Part shown: positions 10,716 through 22,156 of the stretch, one piece after another
Position numbering within the stretch: position 1 is the first letter of the stretch
How the letters are laid out: every line of letters starts with the position of its first letter
NCBI GenBank assembly: GCA_022559985.1
Contig: JAFJTR010000034.1
Span: 1-64,000 of the forward strand
DNA from: Parastagonospora avenae f. sp. tritici 18332-5
Taxonomy: Eukaryota > Ascomycota > Dothideomycetes > Pleosporales > Phaeosphaeriaceae
DNA length: 64,000 nucleotides
Reading direction: 5' to 3'
Program-made: the position numbers and the translations under genes
The notes under the pieces: generated by a model
Seen by the model: the letters and a program-made list of their open reading frames with translations, nothing else
Told to the model about the DNA's origin: nothing
The model's database searches: none

Positions 10716-11508
10716 TTAGGACACAAGGTGCCGTTGGGAGCTGTGGTTAGTGGGATCCTCGAATTTATAGTCGAGGGTAGGTGGTTGTTTGGCGAGAGAT
10801 CAGAACGGTCAACGGGCAAAATAATGGGAGAAAGTTGCCAAGCATTTGAGACCAACCATAAACACAAGCGAGGTGGCTGGTGGCCAATGGAGGGAGTAGA
10901 AGTGAAAGCGGGAAGGAAAGCTGGCGCAGGGTTTTTGTCCACGTGGTGCAGTGTGTTATAGAGTAGTGAAAGAGCGGGTTTATGAAGAGATATACCAGAC
11001 ACAAACGCAGGACAGATCAGAACCACAGCATCCCGCTGTTGTTTGTAATAGTTTTATTAGTATCGTCCCGAGATCTCTTTCCAGCCCATTTGCACTTCGA
11101 TGCCTTGGGTGGCGTTGTAACACCCGGTCTTGTTGGCGCTATTGCGTCGAGTCTTGCGTCAGCGTCATGTTGGCATGTTTAGTATTGAAGTGACAGCATC
11201 TTATACAGCTCATGTTTGAGTAGTTCAGCAAGAGGGCATGAATAGCAGAACAAGATCCGACGAGATCGAGAAGAAGGTGTGACGATAACACAATGCACGT
11301 GATCACCATAGAAGACTGTGTTTGGATTTAAAAGAAAGTAGGAGGAATATGGAGGCTGGGGAAGGGCATTGCCCGAGTCCGAGAGTCGTGCAAAGAACGC
11401 CTTAACTCCGTCGCTCTTCGTGACGTGATTCTAAAGGAAAAGGAAAAAGGACACGAGACTGAACTTGCCATGGCTAGAACTTTACTAGCAGGTTCCGTCC
11501 GAGGACGA
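10716..11508. other. Intergenic, no gene
   Basis: 793 bp holding the upstream region of the hypothetical gene and the 3' flank of the E2 gene. A 5'-leader-like, C-rich, A-containing stretch lies just upstream (minus strand) of 10715. No repeat or RNA gene recognised. Confidence 0.4.
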
Positions 11509-12515
11509 TCAGGCAAATCTTTTGAGCACCATGAAAAGCAAAGCGGCGACAATGCCGTAGATGAAGGTGTCAATCAGAGCAAGCGAGCGATCCGCGTTAG
11601 GCTGTACTGTTCGTAAGGGTCGCAGTGGTTGCAACGGTTGCGCTGGGTGCTGTACTGCTGTTGCTTGGGTTGTTTGTATCGGCCTCGATGAGCTCGCCGA
11701 GGACGTAGCTATGTCAGTAGAAGGCGCTGCTGTTGCGTTCGTCGTTGGAGCTGTAGACGACGCGGGTTGAGATGGTGTGTCCACAGCGTTTGCCTTCCCG
11801 CTTGGTTCGCCCTTGCTTCCTAGCTCATCACGGTATGCAAGCCTCAGCTCGTCCGGAATGACTTCCTCTTTTCGCTTGCCTTCTTTCTCTTCTATTTCTT
11901 GGACAAGCTCCTCTCTCTCCTTCATAATGTCCGCGTTGCTCTTTGCACAAGCGGGGCATTTCCAGGCACCGCTCTCCTTGGCCATTTTCTCTCTCGCATC
12001 TTTGCTGCAATCTATGCCGCCGAGCTGACCCTTTGCATCCGTGTCCATGAAGCTTCTTATAGCCACGAGGGCAGTCCGGACGCCCCATGCCGGCTGCCAA
12101 GTCTCCTCATGATGGCCCGATATGCTCAAACAGATCTCGCGATTCACCTCAAAGCGGCCGGTGGGAGTGAGGAAGCGGAAGGCCGGCGGTCGGAGGGGGT
12201 ACTGGGGCGGGAGGATAATGCGGCCGTGGTAGATGCCGCCAGCGTAGGGTGAAGGTGCCGGTGGACCGCGAATAGTGAAGTGCCTAGGTGGGACATAAGC
12301 TGGAGCTCGCACGTGCTACATACACGTGCGACTGACCACTCGAAGAGGTTGGTTTCTTGGGGTTCGGCGTGATAGTCTGCTGAGGGCGATACAGAGAGCT
12401 CAGATGCTTCCTTCACTATAATCGGTCAGTTGGCCTCACATAGCTCGAAGAGGACAGCTTTACATATGCGCTTGATGGTCGGGTTCTTGGTGTTGAACTG
12501 GCCGCGTGTGGTCAT
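11509..12515 (-). CDS. UBC6: Tail-anchored ubiquitin-conjugating enzyme E2, UBC6/UBE2J type
   Basis: Three exons: 12515-12464, 12415-12337 and 12283-11509, giving 301 aa. Splicing rebuilds the family start (MTTRGQFNTKNPTIKRILKE, then DYHAEP and NLFEW joined to HFTIRGPP). The UBC fold spans residues ~10-120, with the catalytic Cys95 in REICLSISGHHEETWQP, the variant active-site surrounding of the UBE2J/UBC6 class that lacks the usual HPN. A long Ser/Thr/Ala-rich linker follows, and the final ~20 residues form a C-terminal membrane anchor (FIYGIVAALLFMVL). Known role: ER-associated degradation, charging ubiquitin for membrane E3 ligases at the cytosolic ER face. Head-to-head with the heme-oxygenase-like gene. 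Confidence 0.93.
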
Positions 12516-13423
12516 GGTTGCGGTAGTGCAAGCACAAGTAGTCGTGCGGAATTGTAATGAAGGCCGTCTAAGGAGAAGTCACAGTCAAATGTCGCGTTGG
12601 AAGGTGTTTGCTTGTGAAGACCGTTATTGACGTAGGGTGAGCTACGCGTTCGGCAATTGGAGCTTATCGTCAAGCGCGCGCCTTATCGTAGCGCGGCTAA
12701 TCTTGGGACATCTGGATTGCGTCACGTGCTACTCGGCAGGACCTCGGGAGGTGAAGTGCGAGAAGACTGCGGACGAAACACCACGCGCGACCCGATGCTG
12801 TCAGCCGCCTGTTAGATGTTGGAGTGCAGACCACATGGCTAGAAATTCCTAGTCGGATAAGCGTATATGTATCTTTGTACATGATACCTGCATCGCAGCG
12901 ACAAATCACGAGGCCAAGCTCAGCGCCCGCATCGTGGATTGTGTAAGGCTGACGCAAACGGCCCACGACGGGCGCATCTCGGGGCGCAATGGAGTCGGTC
13001 AGCCGCGGGAGGTACCCGCATGATTGTCACGTCACACTACACATTGTCCACATAAACGTGAACATTCTGCTTTCCATTGAGTCGTTGCTCGAGACACCTG
13101 CTTTCATCATGTTTCCTGTCACTGCGAACCATCTGCGGAACCCCTGCGCATGGCGTCATACTAGACGCCACAGACCGGCATCTAGATCGCATCGGTAGCC
13201 TGCTGCCATGTCCCCACTGAGTGAAGCCTCGCCTGCCCGTCCATGTGAACGGAGCGGCCACCGACGACTATCTGGCTGCTGAGCGCGTGAAGCAAGCGCG
13301 TGCATCTAGCTTTCGGAATATATCGTCTTTGTCCTGCTGTGTTGCTACATGTTTTCGCTCTTTTGAACTTACAAGCACCACGACATTGATACCGCCACGC
13401 CGCCACACCTGTGCCACCAGCCA
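12516..13423. promoter_or_regulatory. Divergent promoter region of UBC6 and heme-oxygenase-like gene
   Basis: 908 bp between the two start codons, with no gene. A CT-rich and CCACC-rich leader immediately precedes the ATG at 13424. No specific operator is claimed. Confidence 0.5.
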
Positions 13424-14613
13424 ATGTCAGAACGAGACGAGGGCACAGCGCCCGAGGAGAAGGTCATGGACGAGCCTCCCGTTCCTCTGTCTACTGAGAT
13501 CAACATAGCGACACGGTACGTACTTCGAAGTACTTACACATGGCATGGCCTTGGCGCATACTGATACTTGGTGCCAGCAACCTTCACACTACCCTGAACC
13601 GCCTCATAACCAGCCGCCTTCCTCTCGCGCTACCACCACACGCTTCCGACTCGACGCTCTACACGACTGGGCTCCTCCACTTTGCGCACATCTTCTTGAC
13701 CTTCGAATCGCTCTGGGCCGACCTCTTGCGCGACCACAGTTCCCAGACACCCGCGAAAGACCCCACCCCCGCCTCTCCGCCAACATCCCCAGTGCTATCC
13801 TATCTCCTCGTAAATCCCTATGACTCGCCTTCACTCTTCACATCTACCCTTGGCGCACCGACCCCGCCATCACCACAAATCCTTGCCTTGTTACAGACAG
13901 TCAGGCCGCGGGGGCTGATACGGTCGGCACGCTTGAAGAGGGACTTGGAATACTTGATGGACCTCCACCCAACAGATTTTGAGGTTGTTCTGGCAAAGTA
14001 CCCTGGAGACAAAGTCGCCGAGTTCTGCACACATATCCGGAAGGCGGTGCATGAGAAGCCATGGACCTTGATTAGCTATGCCTGGTGCTTTTACATGGCT
14101 GTCTTTTCTGGTGGTCGTTGGATACGTGCCGAACTGCTGAAGGCTGGTCCTGACTTTTGGCAAGCAAGCAAAGAGGATGATAAATCGACCGTATTGCAGC
14201 TACCTGAACGTGTCCTTTCCCTGTGGCATTTTCCGGGTCAGTTTGATGGGGAAGATATCAAGATCGAGTTCAAGGCACAGCTTGCGGCCGCAGAGACACT
14301 CTTCACACCAGACCAGCGCGTAGATATCATCGAGGAGGCCAAGAACATTTTCCGACTTTGCGCAAGTCTGGTGCAAGAGTTGGACGACATGGTTGCCACC
14401 GAGACTGCTCCGGTAATTGATTGTGTTGGTGGAAGTAAAGCAGCAGCTGAGGAACAATTGGTGCCTCATAAAGCCGCCAAGGCTAGCACGCATGCCGTCG
14501 ATTCGAGCAGACCGAACGACCGAGTCATGCGTTTCGTCCGGAAGCCTCAAGTGACCGGGACTCTTGTGGCGCTAGCATGTTTCGCCTGTGTCGCTCTTGT
14601 GAGGTCTCAGTAA
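13424..14613 (+). CDS. Tail-anchored heme-oxygenase-like protein
   Basis: Exons 13424-13515 and 13578-14613 (62-nt intron GTACGT...CCAG) give 375 aa. The join produces INIATRNLHTTLNRLITSRL, matching the heme-ligand helix of heme oxygenases, with His34 as the proximal heme ligand. LLHFAHIFLTFESLW follows. FYMAVFSGGRWIRAELL carries the conserved GGR/K turn of the distal helix. The last ~18 residues (GTLVALACFACVALV) are a membrane anchor, as in eukaryotic heme oxygenases. Predicted activity: oxidative opening of heme to biliverdin, CO and iron at the ER membrane. Fungal members are often annotated only as heme-oxygenase-like, and activity cannot be asserted. An in-frame ATG at 13540 lies inside the intron and would lose the His. 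Confidence 0.85.
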
Positions 14614-15662
14614 GCGCGAAGAGTTCATTACTTTCGGAGGTTTATTTGGATCGTGGCAATTCTTGAGTACTTTAATCTGGTGTCTAGACTCTGGAGCATT
14701 ACCGAGCAAGCTCGAGGCGGCGTTCGCATGTGTTGTTGTCGTTGGATCATTCCTATTAGCATAGAGAGCGTACCGAGATACCCTAGATTCTTTCATGCAT
14801 CAAGCAATACATTTATTAACTTCATAAGCAAACCTTACTTCACAAACAACCTATTTTCATTGTGTGAGGTCCGGGAAGTTTACATCTTTTCATGCATTCT
14901 GCGCACCGTCCCTCGTGTTTGAGCCAGGGGCTATTCGGTCCCTTTTCACAACCCAACCTCTGCTCGGTGGTAATCACGGTAATCACACCGCTTGGCCTCG
15001 ACACTACGGTGCTATTCCGTTGCCCACTGACAGCGCTAAATGTTGTATTTGCTAACGAGAACACGTCGCAATCATTACCTAGGTATGCGTGGTCTTTGGG
15101 TGCTTGTAGCTTGCATCTCACCATTGCTCGATCAGCACTTTGACCCTGGCCAATCGCTAGAACCCACATCCCGCGCATGAACATGATCGCCTCCAGGGCT
15201 CGCAACTCTCGGAACTTGTTCAAAACGTGCGCACCCATTTCCAGGTCGACAAGATCGGAGTGCCGGACCGTTCGGGAGCTGTGCACTTTACCCCAGATTC
15301 AAATTCAGCCATCGCTCGCAGCCCTATCTACAGTAGGTACAATAAGTGTCGTCAAGTATATTAAGCCGGCCTTGCTTTAACGTCGCCGGGGCCACTATGG
15401 AAGGTTCCATAGCCGTTCCTCGGTTGTCTGATTGGCCGCCATCTTCTTCGCAAGCCCTGACGGGGGCCACTCACCTAAATGAAGGAACAGCGAGCCCACC
15501 AAGAAATGCCGGGGCGCGATATGCAATTAGGGAAGACTTGCAGCTGGATAGCACCGAAAACGAACGACTATGGCGCATCTTCCCTATAAGATAGCCATCT
15601 ATCGCACAGAATTGTGAGACCACACAACCAGCTTCCAACTCAGTCTCTCCTTCACCAGCAAA
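14614..15662. other. Intergenic, upstream of GH131
   Basis: 1,049 bp without a supportable gene. The last ~60 bp form a short A/C-rich leader before ATG 15663. Confidence 0.4.
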
Positions 15663-16572
15663 ATGTACACCCAAACTCTCTTTTCGCTCGCCGCCGTCGC
15701 GAGCACCGCGCTCGCAGTGCCCCACAAGTATGCCCGCGCGGATGTCAAGTGCACCGTCGTCTTCGATGGTCGTGTCCCAGTCAACAGTACACCCACATCT
15801 TTCGATACCAGCAACGCTCTGTTCAACCCCGACTACGTCAAGGGCAACAACTTGACTTGGAGCCAGATCCTCCAATTCCCCAAGGATGCCTCTCGCTTTG
15901 ATGGCAACAAGTTCAAGGCTGTCGAGGTTACAATCTCGGACAAGTCGATCTTCCAGAAGCAGAATGGATTCCGCCGCGCAGGCCTCCAGTTCGCCAAGGA
16001 CGCGCCCGATGGCGAGGGCGGTAAGGGTGTCAAGACGCTGCACTGGAGCGTAAAGCAGGACCAGGCTAGGCCCTTGAACCTGACCCACGAGTACCTCAAC
16101 GTGTGGCACGAGACTGCCGACTACTCAGCGAACCAGATTCAGTTCCAGACAGGCTCGATCATTGGCAAGTCTGATGCAGACAAGAGCAACTTCAAGATTC
16201 TCGACCGTAGCGGCAACTTCCTATGGTCTGTTGGTATCGACCAGAGGAACTGGCAGAATTTCGCCGTCAAGCTTGACTACAACCAGAAGTGAGTATTCAT
16301 TCCTCCCTCCCTTTCTTGAGAGCAAGGCTAACATCGACAACAGCCAAGTGTCTATCTACTACTCCATTGGAAACTCCGAGCTGTCAGAGGTTGTGACCAA
16401 CAAGACTGTCAATCTTGTCGGAGGTGGCCAATTCCAGCTCGGCATACTCAAGAAGCCCACTGGAACATCCGATGTTGCCAACGCTGGTTACCAGTCTCCT
16501 AACCTGAACGAGGGCCAGATCTACGGTGGTATCTTCCTTGAGGACTCTGCGGACGGCTGCGTCTCCAAATAA
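15663..16572 (+). CDS. Secreted beta-glucanase, glycoside hydrolase family 131
   Basis: Exons 15663-16288 and 16344-16572 (55-nt intron GTGAGT...CAG) give 284 aa. A signal peptide (MYTQTLFSLAAVASTALA) is followed by the GH131 fold: CTVVFDGRVPVNSTPTSFDT, NPDYVKGNNLTWSQIL, FRRAGLQF, TLHWSVKQD, HEYLNVWHETADYSANQIQF and, after the intron, VSIYYSIGN and YGGIFLEDSADGCVSK. Family members act on beta-1,3/1,6- and beta-1,4-glucans and are common in plant-associated Dothideomycetes. There is no carbohydrate-binding module. It is the first enzyme of the carbohydrate-oriented stretch that follows. Confidence 0.92.
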
Positions 16573-16810
16573 TTGAGTTGGTGCAGACATATCACTAGTG
16601 CCAATGGTGCCCTATCTTCAGATTGTATATATTCTTCTGGCTAGCTGTACATACATAGAAGCCTTAGTCGCTAGCTACCGCTCCATCAATCCATACGGTT
16701 GACAGACTTTAAGCAACATATTCTTTCATTAACTGAAGTCTATCTTCCCTCCGCATCCATGTGTATCAGTGCTTTATGTCCCTTCTGACGATATCAGACC
16801 TCTTGGACGA

Positions 16811-18568
16811 TCACCTTACAATTGTGTTGATGAATGCAACGCCTTCCATTCGATCGCAATCGTCCTCGACATAACTCTTGTCTGCACGGAACACAAAGTT
16901 GGCCGATCTATTAACATACTGCGGCCATTCAGGTATCCCAGCGACTGCAAACAAAGTCAATACAGTCTCATAAGGCTTGCATGTCTGTGCTTACCACCAT
17001 GTCCATTTGGATTAAGGTCATAGGCGAAAGATGTCCACATTCTCATCACCGTCCGGGAAAGCGCAACATTCGTTGGGTCATTCCCAAGTGGCGTGATGTT
17101 TTGCTGCGTGTTGCCAAATACAAACGGTATCTGCTCTTTTTAGCTTTAGTTCTATCAATCTGCATTGTACTGACCTCTGAAAAGTGATTAACACCGATTA
17201 TATCCGGTGTGTTGTTCCACTTCGGTGCGTCCCAGCGATAACTGTAAACGTTCTCGACATGCTCACTCATTTTCTCTGCCAACATCCTTCGTGGCGCAAA
17301 TATAGTCACGTCCGTCGCGATACTCTGATAACGCTTCCACTGTATTCCGTTCTCCGGCCATATCCTATCGCCCCATCCGTATGGTTGTCCCAGCGTCGGG
17401 TCATTCGGATAAAGCTGCAATAACCTCCTAGCTTCCTTTTCGTCGACGTTCCATCTCTTCGACGTAAGTAATTTTTCCACAGCTTGCTCGTCTGTGTTGA
17501 CACCTAGCACACCAAATCCCTCGTCCGTATTTGTTCCTAGAATGATAGGAATTTTCGCAAATTTGCCCTGCATTAGGCTTTGCTGGCCGTATCGTGGAAT
17601 CAAAGACCCATCAATGACATGAAACCACTCAAGACCCTGATAGCCATATGCTGCAATGTCTTGATAAGGCACTTCGCGAAGACACTGCAACGTATCCTTC
17701 GCGCCAGAGCACCCGACGGAGGCGGTCAGATTATCGTACATATGCTGATACCAATCAGTTCCGTTCAAAGGTGGACCGACAGCGCCGCCACTTTCCAAGA
17801 TAGCCGCGCGGAACAATCCTTCGTTATCACCATCATATGCGTTTATGTGGTCACCGACACTGTATGCCCCAGCACTCTCTCCCCATAGCGTCACTTTCTC
17901 TGGATCCCCACCAAAGGCCGAAATATGGTTGTTCACCCAGCGAAGGGCGACTCGTTGGTCTCTAAGGCCCAAGTTTTGATTTCCAGTTCTAGCAATCTCT
18001 TTGCTATACATGAATCCGAATGCTGCCATCCGATAGTTTATGGATATCCCGATGATCGGTTTGTTGTTCAGGACTGATTGGCGGACGATGTAGCTCATGT
18101 TATACCTGAGCAGGATTTTCATGTCAGTCCGTCGTTCTGAGGTTGAAAGTAGAAAGCCTACCGTGGGTCACTCGTTGCTCCTTGCTGCCATCCGCCCCCG
18201 TATATCCAAAGGAGAACGGGCAATTCCGTCTCGTTCGTCTTCGGCTTGACTATATTTAGATGGAGACAGTCTTCTCCTAGCTCGGTCCATCTTTGTTGGA
18301 CGAGCAGATTAGTGTCGAGTCCATAGCCAGTACAATCAGTGCCATAGTGCGTGACATTGAAGTGCTCGTGAGGCGCATCTAACGCAAGAGTTGAAGGCGC
18401 AAAGCGGGGAGGTTGCGGTGCATACTTTATGCCCAAGAAGATATCCTGCTCGAACTCAGGGAGATATTGCCCATGGAATATGCCCGCGTTACTTGAAACG
18501 ACTGCAGTTTTCGCTGCTACAACTGCGAGGAGAAGTGCAGTAATGTGCACTGGTTTTGAGAATAACAT
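16811..18568 (-). CDS. Secreted type-B carboxylesterase/lipase
   Basis: Four exons: 18568-18162, 18105-17175, 17130-16995 and 16944-16811, giving 535 aa. Start Met18568 was chosen because it opens directly into a signal peptide (MLFSKPVHITALLLAVVAA); an upstream in-frame ATG at 18601 would add 11 polar residues. The alpha/beta-hydrolase fold carries the oxyanion motif YGGGWQQG, the nucleophile elbow WGESAG (Ser213), the acid Glu331 in NTDEGF and the catalytic His443 in GVNHFSE, two codons before the 44-nt second-last intron. Known family role: hydrolysis of carboxylic esters outside the cell. With neighbouring GH131 and GH39 it may remove ester decorations from plant polymers (inference). Confidence 0.92.
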
Positions 18569-19926
18569 GTCGTTTGTCTTGATGTAGAGCTGTCGTGACA
18601 TTGCGGTTCTGGTCGGTCGGGCTTGGAATATCTAACATCAAGTCTATGGTGATAATGCATGGCGATGAAGTATTTCCACCAATGAATGACACGAACTGCA
18701 CCGATGTAGGTACTGTTGCGTCGTTGCACGTTAGTGAGGGCAAAGTCACCTGGAAGCAACATCACAAGGTGATGCGACATTCCTTCTATGTTACAAATAC
18801 TAATTCTAGTAGGTGCTAGGCCACAAGGTACAAGATATAGCGTTTGAGGAAGCTGTGCAGACCTGTAGAAGTGGGTACTGAATATGAGTCTGTCACGATC
18901 TATCGTGATGCGGAACACATTAGCCGGCAAGGCACACACCCTTCAATTGAAAGTCCGATAGCGGAAGCCAATCAACACATCCAAAAAAGGCCTCCTTCCA
19001 AGCTGAGCGCTTGATAATCGTGACACAGATGCGCAGCAAGTCGTAGTACCTGAGTTCTCATGGAGTTCGAGCCTGTAATGCCTCTGTCGACGTTCTCTGG
19101 ATTTGCCTTAGCTGACGCTTTGCTGAGCATAATACTGTCTGATAAAGTTCTCTCTCTTGAAGGTAGGTCGTTGTCTAATTCCTAGTGCCACTCTAATATA
19201 CGGTTACAGATTTGGTTCTTCGTAGCTGGCGCGGAGCTCCTAGTAAGTAGGATTGCGCTGGTCGTCAGCATTGAGGGCGAATGATGTAGTCTCCATGGTT
19301 AACTAGAATGCGATTAGCATAAGCAGTTTCTCAAAAAGAGCGAAGACTAACGTTACGTAATGATGTCGCGGGTAAATATGGTACGAGGGAGTCGTTGGCG
19401 TACGCAGGTATAAGAAGGTAGGGTTCGGAGTGTAAAAATACGCGCTATCTTGGAATACGGCGTAGAAAAATACAGGCCTGTGTGTTACGCGATAATTTTA
19501 CCTGGACATCTTCACGGTACCATAGGTACCACATAATTCACAAGCAAGGAAAACGGATGATGTTCGTGCTTCCCCAGTTGACGACCAGTGGGCGGTGTTG
19601 GTCAGACTGCAGCTCGCCTTTGACCACTTGCCGGTGCTCAAGCAAGCCTTTGGTGCGAAGCAGGCCGTTCTGCGTGGTAGAATATGATCTGTCGAACCAT
19701 CTCCGAAGGTTGACGAACTGAAACTCCTTCCTCCATGCAAGGAAATCTTCAGCAACTAGACCTACGGTCGTTGAATCCGGTGTTTTGTAGTTGGCGTAAT
19801 GAATTTTGCCTTCATATTGCTTGGAAGTGTCGGCGCAGTTGACAGTTCCAACCTCTCAGATGGGACAGACAGAAGGACTTTCTTCGTACAGCCAAGGCCC
19901 TCGGCGTCCACTACCCAGATATCTCC
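18569..19926. other. Intergenic, possible gene debris, no gene called
   Basis: 1.36 kb upstream of the carboxylesterase and downstream of the broken hypothetical gene. Around 19500-19760 both strands show 60-80-codon frames of ordinary amino-acid composition, but without a start, splice structure or family motif. They may be gene debris. Confidence 0.35.
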
Positions 19927-21369
19927 CTATCGAATTGTGTTAAGGAGCTTGAGCATGCGCTTCACGTAATCTGCTGTGTTGATACCGTGTGGAAGGTTGA
20001 AGGAGATATCACTCGGGGCGATCCCGACGAGCGAGTGCACCTCCAATTGTCCAGCTTCTGACAGCTCCTCGATCCTCTGCTTGTGCCTCTCGCAGAGCGC
20101 AGAGCCATCAGTCTGTGCTTGAGTGCACTCGTAAGCCAGTCGGCAGGTTAATTGCCCATCAACTCGTTCGTGTGCGTCTTCGGAGGGCGTTGAGGGAGTC
20201 GCTAAATGCACCGTGACTTCGTCGATCCGCAGTACCGCGAACGGAGTAAGCGTGGCCTTCTCAATGGAGACTTGGTGGCCGTATTTGCGAAATTCCTCCA
20301 GCACGAGCCGAGGCTGGGTGAACCGGTAGGTTCCCTCGACCTCGAACACTCTGTGGATCCTTCCGGGAGCCCACCTCTTCTCCCGGTCCGAACGCGCTAC
20401 CGGCGCAAATGGTGGCGCGTGATAGAGCATGTAAGGCTGAAGAGTCAGGGTCAGGAACCAGGTGTCTGCATATACCCGGGGCGCGACGATGCCGTTGTCG
20501 ATATCTTTTGGGTAGGCTGCCTGTATTTTCATTTCGTAGGTCTTGCCTACCCAAGCGCCCGGAACGTTGTGCAGCATCGTCGAATCGGTGACCCTCAGCA
20601 ATGGCAAGCCACTGAAGTGTTCCTGCAACGCGGCTCCAATGTCATCGTCCGTCCATGATGCAAAACTCCTATTCTCCTTGCTGTAGTAGTCCCACATGAA
20701 GGGCATGGCTCGGCATCCTATGATGTCGACTGCCAGCGGCAGCAATGTCTTGAATCCGTCCTCGAAGACGATGTACAGCGCGAAGTTCTGGAAAATGTAG
20801 CCTCGACGCAGTGCCGCCAACTCGTTGTCGGATGTGTAACGTCGGGGGATATTGGACCTTACTGTCAATATAGTCTTGACCTGTGCATATGGTATTTAGT
20901 GAAGCTGTTGTATCTTTCCACGTAGAAATCAAAATACGTCAGGATGTGAGCCGAGGAGCTCCCGTGCGACTAAAGCCACTCCAGCCTCTCTGGCTGTCTC
21001 TGATTGCTTGAACTCCGCATCTATCCTGTCGATCTTGGCACTATTGTGCTTGGAGCCTTCTACCATGAAACTGCGTCCGCCTACATGCTCTGGAAGGAGC
21101 ATGTGCAGCTCACGTTAGACGTCCATGAAGCTTCGGGAGGAGATGGCAGAACTATCCTCTCGCTTGTATCCTCGAGCATCTGCTCTCTTGTAGTCTTCAA
21201 ACAGATCTGTAATCTTCGCTTTTGGTGTCGTGAAGATCTTGTCGATGGGCTTGTAGTCAAGAGGCGTCTCAGGCGTGATCTTTCCTTCATGTTGCGCTCG
21301 CAGGCCGATGAATGGGTTCGCGTCGGTCGACTCTGACAGCGTGGGAAAGACAAAGGGCGAGACGATGTC
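19927..21369 (-). pseudogene. Broken or 5'-truncated hypothetical gene
   Basis: Minus-strand coding signal runs from 21369 to 20938 and, after a good 57-nt intron (GTATTT at 20937, branch ACTAAAT, CACAG at 20881), from 20880 to 19927. The product (FIGLRAQHEGKITPETPLDY..., RSFMDV stop RELHMLLPEH..., GSHPDVKTILTVRSNIPRRY..., MPFMWDYYSKENRSF) is unlike any family known to me. A TAA at 21117-21115 interrupts an otherwise continuous frame where CAA would restore Gln. An ATG at 21102 could still drive a 372-aa product. Immediately upstream lies a MITE-like repeat, and no intact 5' exon is visible. It is therefore a disabled allele, or a gene reinitiated downstream. Confidence 0.55.
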
Positions 21370-21382
21370 CTAGTTCTGAAGG

Positions 21383-21592
21383 AACGTAAGCGATCTGTGT
21401 GCGCTCTATCTAAACACAAATGACTATTAGAGATCAACTGTCATCTGATGTACAAGCCTGAAGAGACTCAACGACTTACTAGTACGTGACGAGGTGATGG
21501 AATAGCCTTGAAGCTAGACAGCTTTACCTAAGCTACGCCTCAATACTCAGTGCTTATAGTTTTCAGATAGCGCGTACGAATTATTGGTTTGG
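21383..21592. mobile_element. MITE copy C (same family as 30495, 41804, 49304)
   Basis: About 210 bp. The right end (gcgcgtacgaattattgg) matches the family terminal repeat. The interior (ctattagagatcaactg...agactcaac...gacagct) aligns collinearly with the copy at 49304-49532. The left end is degenerate (aagcgatctgtgtgcgc). It lies directly upstream of the broken minus-strand gene. Confidence 0.7.
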
Positions 21593-22156
21593 TATGTAGG
21601 TAGCACCTGCTGCTGGAGATGGTAGGAAAGCAAACATTAGCCCCGGACCGCCGCGTGCGCCGCCAGCGATCACCAAAGCTCCACGCGGTGCGACTTGTGA
21701 TTGCTCATCTTCACAAGTAAGGGCATTTTCGTGCTCCTTATCACCCGAAGCATAAATAGGCTCGTCCGGCTCGTTTGTTTTGGTAGACCTGGATAGGAGG
21801 TAAAGCTGCGCACGAGGCTTGCCCGTAGCTTCAGAAACGGGCAAAGCCTAGCTGTGCTTGCTCAGTGAATAAGTCAAGATGAGCGCGCAGCGCAGAGCGA
21901 AATATGAGTGAGTTCATCCCAAGTACTCTTGGCTTGTTTTCGGCTTTACAGACCATGTTGTTGGGACACTAAAGAAATGAGCTCATGGCATAGGGTCGTT
22001 ATATACATGTGTCTCCCTCGTATGAACGATTCCCTGATGACTTCAAGCAACGATAGCATAAAAATCCGAGATAGTTTGATTGAAATTCTCTGCAAATCTA
22101 CCGATGTGAACCATACTACACGTAGTGCTCGAAGGATCGTAGGCAAGCGATGTCAT
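21593..22156. other. Intergenic; possible 5' coding debris of the broken gene
   Basis: The minus strand from about 21841 to 21581 has an open stretch (PRAQLYLLSRSTKTNEPDEP ... GALVIAGGARGGPGLMFAF) that runs into the MITE inverted repeat and stops within it. There is no ATG. It may be a severed upstream exon of the hypothetical gene at 19927-21369. Confidence 0.35.

Noticed and set aside
13540..13577. ATG at 13540 as start of the heme-oxygenase-like protein
   Set aside because: Lies within an intron with good borders; using it removes the conserved IATRNLHTTLN helix start and the upstream exon.
19498..19755. Short frames on both strands near 19.5-19.75 kb
   Set aside because: Coding-like composition but no start, splice sites or family similarity; reported only as possible debris.
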